Positions 6,497-13,186 of a stretch of DNA of 14,073 nucleotides are shown here, piece by piece. The position numbers and the translations under genes were made by a program. The DNA comes from Actinomycetes bacterium. Its GTDB lineage: Bacteria; Actinomycetota; Acidimicrobiia; Acidimicrobiales; RAAP-2. Each line of letters starts with the position of its first letter. The stretch's first letter is position 1. The notes beneath the pieces are model-generated. The model did no database searches. It saw nothing but the letters and a program-made list of their open reading frames with translations, and was not told where the DNA came from. Location: positions 1 through 14,073 of the forward strand of contig JAJXTB010000073.1 of assembly GCA_021784205.1 (NCBI GenBank), read 5' to 3'.

Positions 6497-7845
6497 GTGA
6501 CGATGTCGAACGCCCAGGCAAGAAGAAACTAACTAAGACCGAGCGCAACCGGGCCAAAGCCGACGCGAAGCTCGACAAGGCCCGCGCGAAGCGGTCAAAG
6601 TCCGATGCCAAACGCATGAAGCGCAACGAACTACCCGTCAAGGGTTTTCGGTTCACCGCCGTCGACGGCGACGGCAAGACCGTGAAGGGCGTCGAGAAAG
6701 CGACGACGAGCGGTGCCGCGCACATGGCCCTGATGCAACGGGGACTGCAACCGACCGAGGTGAATGAGAAACGCAGCCTGTTGAAGTTCGAGATCACCAA
6801 GAAGATGGTTCCACGCAAGGAGGTGATGAATTTTTCGCGCCAGCTGGCAGTCTTCATGAAGGCCGGAATCCCCATTATGGAGTCACTCGAGGTCATCCTC
6901 GAAGAGACCAACGGCAAGATGCTGCGAGTTGTCTTGATCGACATGATCGATTCACTGCGTAACGGCGACACGTTCGCCGCCGCCGCCGCCGCGCATCCAG
7001 AGGCGTTCCCCACGTATTACGTCGGGATCCTCGAGTCGGCGGAGTTGACCGGGAACCTTGACGAGGTGCTCGAACAGTTGGCCGACTACATGGACCGCGA
7101 CCTAAAGGCCCGCGGAAAGATCACGTCGGCGCTCATCTACCCGGCGGTCGTCGCCGTGATGTCGGTCGTCACGGTGCTCATTCTCACCGTCGTAGTCCTA
7201 CCGCGATTTGTCGTGTTCTTCAAGTCGTTGAACGCCAAGTTGCCGCTCGTAACTCGCATGATGCTAAATTTTTCCGGTTTCGTCGGGCGGTACTGGTACT
7301 TCATTGCGTTGGTGATTGTTGTACTCATCGGATCCTTTATTACGATGCGGCGAAACAGCGGGGGCCGAGCGATACTCGATTCGTGGCTCTTGCGCCTGCC
7401 AGTTGTCGGAGATATCACTCAAACGTCAATACTTGAGCGAACGATGCGCATCCTCTCGTCGATGTTGCGAGCGGGGGTTGACCTTCCTCGATCGATGGCT
7501 GTTACCGCTGAGGCGGCCAACAACGCGGTTTACCGACAAGCTCTGGAGACGATTCGCGACGAGATGATGGAGGGCCAGGGGCTGGCGACGCCACTCGCGC
7601 GGACGGGCCTTTTCCCTGGTGCAGCTCGCCAAATGCTCCGAGTTGGCGAGGAGACGGGAACACTCGATGCACAACTGGAGGTGGCGGCAGCGTACTACAG
7701 TCGCGAGTTAGAGACGAAGGTCGATAGGGCCACGTCGTTGTTTGAACCCGCCATTATCGTAGTTATGGGCGTCGTGGTTGGATTTGTCGCGGTGGCCTTG
7801 ATTTCGGCTATGTATGGCATCTATAACCAAGTGCAAGTTCATTGA
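6493..7845 (+). CDS. pilC: Type IV pilus inner-membrane platform protein PilC (GspF family)
   Basis: The protein has 450 residues and its ATG overlaps the pilB stop. Two T2SF repeats are visible: about 112-235 (FSRQLAVFMKAGIPIMESLE...LESAELTGNLDEVLEQLADY) and about 315-437 (ERTMRILSSMLRAGVDLPRSM...LRVGEETGTLDAQLEVAAAYY). Membrane segments lie near 213-238, 267-284 and 419-441, the usual three. The conserved E-x-x-G-x-L motif is present in both repeats. PilC couples PilB and PilT motion to pilin extraction from the membrane. Residues 1-48 form a strongly Lys/Arg-rich cytoplasmic extension before the usual start of homology (GFRFTAVDGDGKTVKG). A basic tail also occurs at the N-terminus of PilB. 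The minor-pilin genes follow 40 bases downstream. Confidence 0.96.
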   Translation: MSDDVERPGKKKLTKTERNRAKADAKLDKARAKRSKSDAKRMKRNELPVKGFRFTAVDGDGKTVKGVEKATTSGAAHMALMQRGLQPTEVNEKRSLLKFEITKKMVPRKEVMNFSRQLAVFMKAGIPIMESLEVILEETNGKMLRVVLIDMIDSLRNGDTFAAAAAAHPEAFPTYYVGILESAELTGNLDEVLEQLADYMDRDLKARGKITSALIYPAVVAVMSVVTVLILTVVVLPRFVVFFKSLNAKLPLVTRMMLNFSGFVGRYWYFIALVIVVLIGSFITMRRNSGGRAILDSWLLRLPVVGDITQTSILERTMRILSSMLRAGVDLPRSMAVTAEAANNAVYRQALETIRDEMMEGQGLATPLARTGLFPGAARQMLRVGEETGTLDAQLEVAAAYYSRELETKVDRATSLFEPAIIVVMGVVVGFVAVALISAMYGIYNQVQVH

Positions 7846-7885
7846 CAATGGAGCCAAGGAAGTTTCTACGGTGGAGGGAGGCCCG

Positions 7886-9466
7886 GTGGAGCACGAAACT
7901 CGCAAACATCGGTCACCGCTGCGACGTCACATAGGCGATAACCAACGCGACGGTGGGTTCACACTCATTGAGCTCCTCATTTCGATGACGCTGCTGCCGC
8001 TGGTGATCGGCGCGCTTTCTGTCGCCATGATCTCGGTCTTCACTATGCAGGCGCAAGTCTCGGGACGGCTCGCGGGTTCCCTCGATCTTCAAACAGCGAT
8101 GGCGACATTCGTGCGAGACGTGCAAAGCGCGAATCAAATCACGACCGGCACCGGTTTGGCGTGTAGCGGGAACACAGGGTCAGGTGCCCCCCCGACTCAG
8201 TTGCTCGGGTTGCAGTGGGCGAGTGGCGATACGGTCGTCTCCTACGGATTAGTTCCGATGGTTAATGGCAGCACGCCCGCGTTGAACTACTCCGTCGATC
8301 GCTGGCAGTGTTCGTACGGGGGACACACGCCGTCGACGACGACCGTCATTGCCACGAACGTCACGGCTCAGCAGGTTGGGGCGTCACTGTGTCTGACTGC
8401 AACGACCTGCCTGCAAGCTCCGCAGACGCCGTGGGTCGATGCCGCCTCGCTGACGATGGTCCAGTTGCCGCTCGTCGTGGGTGGATCATCGACGACGACC
8501 TACACCCTGACTGCGACGCCCCGTGCCCGGTACCAGTTGGGCACCAATCTGTCACCGTCGTCGTTAAGCGCGCCGATCGTGCTCTCCGGGGCGACCAGTT
8601 GCAATTCGGGTTCCGCACCCGCCCTGTCACTAAAGAACAATTCGACGCTGTCGGTAAATGTCGGCGGCGGGATCAGTAATGGGCTAATCGAGATTTTATC
8701 GCCCTGTGCGGGGTCGATCTGCGTCACGAATGGTTCACAGATCAATCCGACCAGTGTCGGAACGTACGGCGGTGGCATCTTGGCGGGGAGTGGATCAGCA
8801 TTGTCGACGAGTGGTAACTGTAGCAACGGAGGTTTTCCAACCATTTCGACGTATACAACGCCTGCAAATTCCGTAACGTTGTCAACATTGACGGTGCCCT
8901 CAGTGCAGTCGCAGACCTGCTTTAGTTACGTCGATCAATCGGGAACGACACAGTATTTCTGCCCGCCGGGGTCCTACGCGACGTACTCGTTCCCCACACA
9001 GTCGGTGGTGAATTTTTACGGTGGCGGACCATTCGTATTCCCGAACGGTCTCAGCATTGGACAGAACGTGAACGTAAACTTTGGACCAGGAATTTACTAT
9101 CTGGAAGGTTCAGGGACAGCGCTCTCAACAGGGAACGGCGCCACCATTACGGGACAAAGCGCGTTGCTCTACGCGTCCGATGGTGGGTCAATCTCGTTCG
9201 CAAACAGTGCATCGATACATTTGACACCACCGGGAATCAATGACGGTGCGACCGTGTGGATCAACGGCTCCGGGTCCGGCGGGCTTACGCTCGGCAACAA
9301 TTCGACGTCAACGTGCAGTACCGCATCGTATGGTGGCGTGTACGTGCCCCAGGGGACGGTGACCCTCGGCACGTCTGGGAACACGGGAGGCATGATCTGC
9401 GTGTCGTACATCGTCGCCGCCTCTTTGAGTATCCAAAATGGAACCACAATCCAGGTGCAGCCATGA
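7886..9466 (+). CDS. Minor prepilin (PilW/GspJ-like) with large C-terminal Gly/Asn-rich passenger
   Basis: The protein has 526 residues. The GTG start at 7886 is chosen because GGAGG (7873-7877) lies eight bases upstream; an earlier ATG at 7814 lies inside pilC. The prepilin signal is a 24-residue basic leader ending in GG, then FTLIELLISMTLLPLVIGALSVAMI, with cleavage after Gly24 and Glu at +5 (Glu29). Residues 60-215 form a pilin-like head with ATFVRDVQSANQI, typical of GspJ/PilW-type subunits. Residues about 228-526 are repetitive Gly/Asn/Ser-rich beta strands, including GPGIYYLEGSG (400-410) and ITGQSALLYASDGGSISFANSASIHLTPP. These resemble beta-solenoid regions attached to pilin or TadG-like proteins in Gram-positives. 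Many cysteines (for example 93, 142, 169, 175, 239, 274, 279) suggest disulfides outside the cell. It probably sits at or near the pilus tip. The stop overlaps the next start (ATGA). Confidence 0.88.
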   Translation: MEHETRKHRSPLRRHIGDNQRDGGFTLIELLISMTLLPLVIGALSVAMISVFTMQAQVSGRLAGSLDLQTAMATFVRDVQSANQITTGTGLACSGNTGSGAPPTQLLGLQWASGDTVVSYGLVPMVNGSTPALNYSVDRWQCSYGGHTPSTTTVIATNVTAQQVGASLCLTATTCLQAPQTPWVDAASLTMVQLPLVVGGSSTTTYTLTATPRARYQLGTNLSPSSLSAPIVLSGATSCNSGSAPALSLKNNSTLSVNVGGGISNGLIEILSPCAGSICVTNGSQINPTSVGTYGGGILAGSGSALSTSGNCSNGGFPTISTYTTPANSVTLSTLTVPSVQSQTCFSYVDQSGTTQYFCPPGSYATYSFPTQSVVNFYGGGPFVFPNGLSIGQNVNVNFGPGIYYLEGSGTALSTGNGATITGQSALLYASDGGSISFANSASIHLTPPGINDGATVWINGSGSGGLTLGNNSTSTCSTASYGGVYVPQGTVTLGTSGNTGGMICVSYIVAASLSIQNGTTIQVQP

Positions 9467-10878
9467 CGGGTTTCCAGCGGCGAAGTCATCGGTGGTTTCC
9501 GTGGAAGTGGGGTCGACCATCTTCTGAACGAGGCGACACCTTGGTCGAGATTCTGGTCGCCATCCTCATATTGAGCGTGGCGGGCGTTGCCCTGCTGGCA
9601 GCGTTCTCCACGAACATCGCCGGTTCGGCCGCGCACCGCAAGCTCGCCAACAGCGACTTGGTATTACGCGGAATCGCGGAAGCGGCCTATTCGCAGATTC
9701 AAATCGGTGATCAGTCCACAGCACCCCTCTATTCGTCGTGCGCGACCTCCTACAGTGTCGACACGTCATCGACATATCCGGGTTACGTGCCTACCGCTAC
9801 AGTGACGAAATACTGGGATCCAACCAGTTCGAGTTGGCTAAATTCTCCGTGGCCGCAGTGCTCGGGTCAGCCGATGCAACTTGTCACCATCTCGGTGACG
9901 GATTCTCTTGACAAGTCGATTGGCACAACGAGCATCGTTGTGAATGGCCTCGGCACGGGAGCGGGTCAGCCGCGAGCGGGTGGCATGTCGGTAACCAGTC
10001 TTTCGCCGGCGTGGCTCAATCAAGGTGCCACCAACGCTACGCTAACGATTTTTGGCACGGGCTTCGCGCGTTCCGATTCCGTGACTTTTCCGTCGAACTC
10101 GGGCGTTACGGTTAATTCGACCGGGGTCACAAGCTCGACGGAACTGCAGGTGACGGTTTCCGTTTCGCCCAGCGCAACCGTTGGAAGCGATACGGTGACC
10201 GTTGCGTCGGGAAGGCAGTTCGCAACAGGAACACTTCCAATTGGTGCCGTAACGGTGAATCCCGTGACGCTCGTCGCGGGTCAATATGAATCCGTTACGA
10301 TCTCGGGAACCAATTTTCTCGCTGGAGCTACACCGACATTCTCTTCGGTTGGTACGTCCAGCGTGACGGTGAACAGTGTGTCGCCCGCCACCGTGATCAA
10401 CGAGGCATCGTCGATCGGCGTCGGCATTCATGTGCCGTTAGATTCAACGCCAGGGACAGTCACGGTGGCGAACCCCGACGGGTCTTTAGGTTCCGCTGAC
10501 GTTTCAATCGTTCTACAGCCCACGTTGTCGTCGTGTGCGTTGTCATCAGGAAAACAGGCGAATCTTCGGAGTAATTCCTACAATGGAGACGCCACGGCAA
10601 TCACGTGTACCGTAACGGTTCCCGGTGCGGCGTCCTCAACGGTGTTTGCGAATGGGGCGGGGCCGTTGACAGCAATCTCGCCCTCGCCCTCTTTTTCAGT
10701 CACGTTTCCGGTCACTTCGGTGACCTCGACCTCGACCACGACGGGCAGCGGTGATTCGAAGGTCACAACGACAACCTCCACGTACACCGGTACGGTCATC
10801 GTGAGTTATCAGGTTCCGGGTGGATCGGTGATTTGGCCCGGCAGCGCGACCTTGACGATTACGACCACGAGCAAATGA
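9463..10878 (+). CDS. Minor prepilin (PilV/GspI-like) with IPT/TIG-like Ig domains
   Basis: The protein has 471 residues. ATG 9463 is chosen because it overlaps the previous stop and gives a standard leader. The leader ends ERG24 and the mature protein begins DTLVEILVAILILSVAGVALLAAF, with Asp at +1 and Glu at +5 (Glu29), a form common in actinobacterial PilV-like proteins. Residues about 50-170 form the pilin head. Two Ig-like segments follow, about 175-252 (SVTSLSPAWLNQGATNATLTIFGTGF) and 260-352 (VTVNPVTLVAGQYESVTISGTNF...TPGTVTVANPDGS). The G-x-x-x-x-x-I-x-G-x-x-F pattern and the closing V-x-V-x-N-x-D-G are IPT/TIG hallmarks. A Thr/Ser-rich tail (354-471) carries Cys358 and Cys382. The Ig modules would project from the pilus and could bind ligands; this is inferred. 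The gene is coupled to the next one by ATGA. Confidence 0.88.
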   Translation: MTGFQRRSHRWFPWKWGRPSSERGDTLVEILVAILILSVAGVALLAAFSTNIAGSAAHRKLANSDLVLRGIAEAAYSQIQIGDQSTAPLYSSCATSYSVDTSSTYPGYVPTATVTKYWDPTSSSWLNSPWPQCSGQPMQLVTISVTDSLDKSIGTTSIVVNGLGTGAGQPRAGGMSVTSLSPAWLNQGATNATLTIFGTGFARSDSVTFPSNSGVTVNSTGVTSSTELQVTVSVSPSATVGSDTVTVASGRQFATGTLPIGAVTVNPVTLVAGQYESVTISGTNFLAGATPTFSSVGTSSVTVNSVSPATVINEASSIGVGIHVPLDSTPGTVTVANPDGSLGSADVSIVLQPTLSSCALSSGKQANLRSNSYNGDATAITCTVTVPGAASSTVFANGAGPLTAISPSPSFSVTFPVTSVTSTSTTTGSGDSKVTTTTSTYTGTVIVSYQVPGGSVIWPGSATLTITTTSK

Positions 10879-11840
10879 TCGCAATCGAGATGGGGTTATT
10901 TCAACGGTCTGTGACGGCGAAAGTAGGTCCTTCAGATCGAGGGCTGAGCGGTAGCGCTCCTCGATCATCCGAAGATCGAGGAGCGGTCTTGATCTTGGCG
11001 CTGATGATGTTGGTCGTCGTCAGCCTCATCGTCTTATCGATTGCGTCACTTACCCTTTCGTCAATTCGAAATTCGAGTAACTTTTCGGCGGCGCAATCCG
11101 AGACCACTGCGGCGAACAACGTGACGGACGTGGCGCTGCAGTACTCCGCCTCGACCTTTCTCCAGGCGACAACTGGCCTCGTCCCGGGACCGTGCGGACC
11201 GACGAACACCAACCCGACCTTGACGTCCATGACCGCGTGGTGTCGCACTCAGTGGTCGCCACACTCCGCTCAGACCCGGACGGTCACGATCGACACGTGC
11301 CCGAGCTCGGTGACCTCCGGTATCGCGTGCGCGCAGTCCCCGTTCTTGCAAGCGGTGGTCGTTTTCGATGACTATGCGACGTCGTCCTCATCGAGTTCGT
11401 CGTCGACGTACGACTCGTGCGTACCCGTGACGGCGACCACGACTGCGACGTCGTGCGGGCAGGGCGTGACTCTCGAGTCCTGGGCCTTTGGCGACTCGCC
11501 GCCTGCAGTCGCGTCGTGGTCTACGACCTCGTCGTCGAGTTGCACCACCACCCCCGTGTCGATCACAGTGAGTGGTTCGTACAGCGACATCAGCCAGTTG
11601 AGTGTTGACTACGTTCCATTTTCGGCAGTTTCATCGACTACGGGATTGCCTCTCTCGACTTCGGCGCCGGCACTGATCACCGGCCAAGTGATCAGTGCCA
11701 CACCGAGCCTTAATCCTTCGCAAACGACGATTGTCGCCTGTGGTCCCGCCTCTGGAAACACCGATTACGTCGTCGTTACGACGCCGTTCGGATCGGGCTC
11801 CAGTTTCGGTTTGGGTACCAATCCGACCTTGAACTTCTAA
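10875..11840 (+). CDS. Minor prepilin-like protein (PilX/GspK-type), lacks Glu5
   Basis: The protein has 321 residues from ATG 10875, which overlaps the previous stop; ATG 10890 is possible. After a hydrophilic leader ending EDRG36 the hydrophobic helix reads AVLILALMMLVVVSLIVLSIASL. This matches PilX-type N-termini (RGA.L.LAL). The +5 position is Leu41, not Glu. Loss of Glu5 is characteristic of GspK, the tip pseudopilin capping the I-J-K complex, so this subunit probably occupies the tip with the two preceding proteins. The exported part is Ser/Thr-rich, with a run of about eight serines encoded at 11382-11405 and several cysteines. No enzymatic motif is visible. Two perfect 12-bp inverted repeats lie within the coding sequence. 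It is the last gene of the minor-pilin group; no clear terminator follows. Confidence 0.82.
   Translation: MIAIEMGLFQRSVTAKVGPSDRGLSGSAPRSSEDRGAVLILALMMLVVVSLIVLSIASLTLSSIRNSSNFSAAQSETTAANNVTDVALQYSASTFLQATTGLVPGPCGPTNTNPTLTSMTAWCRTQWSPHSAQTRTVTIDTCPSSVTSGIACAQSPFLQAVVVFDDYATSSSSSSSSTYDSCVPVTATTTATSCGQGVTLESWAFGDSPPAVASWSTTSSSSCTTTPVSITVSGSYSDISQLSVDYVPFSAVSSTTGLPLSTSAPALITGQVISATPSLNPSQTTIVACGPASGNTDYVVVTTPFGSGSSFGLGTNPTLNF
10936..10986 (+). repeat. Competing inverted repeats inside the 5' end of the PilX-like gene
   Basis: The arm cgctcctcgatc (10956-10967) is perfectly complementary to gatcgaggagcg (10975-10986) across a 7-base loop. An upstream copy, gatcgagg-gct-gagcg (10936-10951), can pair with the same central arm across a 4-base loop, with a 3-base bulge. 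The two hairpins are mutually exclusive. The element lies about 60-110 bases into the gene, immediately before the codons for the prepilin cleavage site. Confidence 0.75.
11669..11699 (+). repeat. Perfect 12-7-12 inverted repeat near the 3' end of the PilX-like gene
   Basis: ggcactgatcac (11669-11680) pairs perfectly with gtgatcagtgcc (11688-11699) around a 7-base loop. The geometry is the same as the downstream hairpin at 10956-10986 in the same gene, with an unrelated sequence. No T-run follows, so it is not a standard intrinsic terminator. Confidence 0.8.
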
Positions 11841-11970
11841 CACATGGACCAGCCCTGACGTGATTCGAGAGCGCATAGTCGCGCCCCAGACAATGACGCT
11901 ACGACCCGTCGAGGATAGTTCGGATATTGGTGTTTCGGGCACGGGCAGTCCATGAATTCAACGAAGTTGA

Positions 11971-12093
11971 GGCGACCTGTCGATGCGCTCGAAGAATGCC
12001 CTTACCCGCATTCAACGGAATCTAAATGAAGGCCCTCGTGCGACCCTCGGCTATATGACACCTTCGGAGAAGTTCGCCGAGTTAGTTGCGATG
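11971..12093 (+). pseudogene. C-terminal remnant of an IS30-family transposase
   Basis: In one frame, GDLS is followed by LTRIQRNLNEGPRATLGYMT and then PSEKFAELVA. This matches the end of IS30-family transposases, which read KGTDLS...L..i...LN.RPR.TLGy.TP.E.faeLl. Here the conserved R-P-R reads G-P-R. A TGA at 11968-11970 interrupts the frame just upstream, where the family would continue with YFPKG, so a frameshift or decay has occurred. The catalytic DDE core is absent. The frame continues to 12216 without further recognisable similarity. It marks an old insertion between the minor-pilin genes and pilA. Confidence 0.7.
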
Positions 12094-12232
12094 TCGAATC
12101 GAATCCGTCGCGTCCAGTTTTCGAGCGTCGCTGACACGCAATCCATCGCGACGGATACGGTCACGAACCATTCCACAACTCTCATAGTTACCTTACGCCA
12201 GTCGAGTGCAACGTGATGTGGAATCTGCATCA

Positions 12233-12252
12233 CCAGCAATGACTGTTGCTGG
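12233..12252. repeat. Stem-loop, 7-base arms
   Basis: ccagcaa (12233-12239) and ttgctgg (12246-12252) flank a 6-base centre. It is not followed by T residues. It may be an operator for pilA, an RNA hairpin, or a relic of the inserted element. Confidence 0.4.
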
Positions 12253-12381
12253 CACCGGTTCACTAGCCGGGATTTCTGCATTCACTGCCCATTCACGCAA
12301 ATCGGGTGTGCACCGGGTTGATTCTGAGAAGGAGACATCCTTTGAGAGGACGTAGCCCCTCAAAATATGGGGCACACTTCA

Positions 12382-12418
12382 AAACCATGTTGCGAAGATG
12401 GTTTCTGTATGATAAAAA
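12382..12418 (+). promoter_or_regulatory. pilA: Probable pilA promoter with overlapping inverted repeat
   Basis: A -35-like TTGCGA (12390-12395) and a -10-like TAAAAA (12413-12418) are 17 bases apart in an AT-rich stretch unlike the surroundings. The inverted repeat aaaccat (12382-12388) / atggttt (12398-12404) brackets the -35 with a 9-base centre, so a bound protein would compete with or recruit RNA polymerase. Transcription from here would give a leader of about 60 bases. Confidence 0.4.
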
Positions 12419-12486
12419 TAATTCTCAATTCGCCAATTGGTGGATAGCTCGGACCACCGGTTCGCCGGCAGACGAAAGGCAGAATA

Positions 12487-13062
12487 ATGATTCGGACGTA
12501 TCAAAGGATTCAACGGCGTCGCGCCGCCGGTGAAATTGAGGGCGGATTCACATTGATTGAGCTTCTCATTGTCATCGTGGTTCTCGGAATATTGGCCGCG
12601 ATCGTGGTCTTCGCTCTTGGCGGGGTAACGGGGAAGAGCACCGCGGCCGCATGCCAGTCAGATGCGAAGACGGTTGGTATCGGGGTCAGCGCACTCATGG
12701 CTGAGAACCCAACAGTTACCGGTACGGGCCAACTAAACGCTGGGACCGTTGCCGGCGACACCTCGACTGTGGGCAACTGGGAGTGGGCTCTGACTTCGAC
12801 GGGCGTCCTCAATAGCAAGACATTGGTAATTTCGGGTAATCCTTTCCTGCAGTCGTGGCCGAACTCATCGTCGTACACCATTTCCGTAAGTGACGGGTCA
12901 TCTGCTTTTGACTTCGCAACGCTTGGCAGTACTGCAATAGGCTCCACTCCGGCACCGTTCGGTGATGTAATGGTGACTGGTGCTGGAACGGGAGCACTCA
13001 TGTATGACGCAACCGTTAATCCGATCGAGGCCTGCAACTATGCCGTTCTTGGGAAGGCGTAA
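12487..13062 (+). CDS. pilA: Major type IV pilin PilA
   Basis: The protein has 191 residues. The ATG has AAAGG (12475-12479) seven bases upstream. A basic 20-residue leader ends EGG20, then FTLIELLIVIVVLGILAAIVVFAL, a textbook class III signal. It would be cleaved by PilD after Gly20 and N-methylated on Phe21, with Glu25 at +5. After the N-terminal helix come Cys56 (AAACQSDA) and Cys183 (EACNYAVLGKA), which could form the C-terminal disulfide loop. The head is Ser/Thr/Gly-rich. The mature size of about 171 residues fits a major pilin. The gene has its own probable promoter and a strong terminator, consistent with high separate expression. A GspG-type pseudopilin is the alternative, but pilT next door favours a true T4P. 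Confidence 0.9.
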   Translation: MIRTYQRIQRRRAAGEIEGGFTLIELLIVIVVLGILAAIVVFALGGVTGKSTAAACQSDAKTVGIGVSALMAENPTVTGTGQLNAGTVAGDTSTVGNWEWALTSTGVLNSKTLVISGNPFLQSWPNSSSYTISVSDGSSAFDFATLGSTAIGSTPAPFGDVMVTGAGTGALMYDATVNPIEACNYAVLGKA

Positions 13063-13096
13063 AGACGTTAACACCGGTTTTTCTGGTGAGAGTTCT

Positions 13097-13135
13097 CTAC
13101 GGTGCCCGGCGTACGCGCCGGGCACCGTAGTTTTT
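13097..13135 (+). terminator. Strong intrinsic terminator of pilA
   Basis: The arms ctacggtgcccggcg (13097-13111) and cgccgggcaccgtag (13116-13130) are perfectly complementary over 15 bp. The loop is tacg, a UNCG-type tetraloop, and five T follow (13131-13135). It lies 34 bases after the pilA stop. A weaker hairpin, caccgg/ctggtg (13072-13088), precedes it. It insulates pilT from pilA transcription. Confidence 0.93.
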
Positions 13136-13186
13136 GGCCACGTGAGACGTATGAGATGTGAATGACCGATGTGAAAGGCAGCACTC

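Larger units (their letters stand above)
11841..12486. other. 646-base gap between the minor-pilin genes and pilA
   Basis: No intact gene was found here. It contains a decayed IS30-type transposase tail (about 11971-12093), a 7-6-7 stem-loop (12233-12252), shorter inverted repeats (aagga/tcctt at 12329-12342; gcccc/ggggc at 12355-12373), and an AT-rich probable pilA promoter with an inverted repeat (12382-12418). The frames across it are short and show no other recognisable family. Confidence 0.6.

Noticed and set aside
10710..10725. A 6-bp stem with a cTTCGg tetraloop inside the PilV-like gene
   Set aside because: The stem is short and such motifs are frequent in GC-rich coding DNA; no T-run or conserved context is seen.
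11382..11405. The serine-codon run as a tandem repeat or phase-variable tract
   Set aside because: Mixed codons (tcg, tcc, tca, agt) break up the DNA repeat, so slippage is unlikely; it looks like a flexible linker.
12280..12486. A cyclic-di-GMP (GEMM) riboswitch before pilA
   Set aside because: This is a common location for one, but the GGCAAACC and GACGCAAAGC-type core segments and the tetraloop-receptor layout were not found.
12306..12533. A 75-codon plus-strand open frame overlapping the pilA start
   Set aside because: It crosses the probable promoter and enters pilA in another frame, with no ribosome site and no family resemblance.
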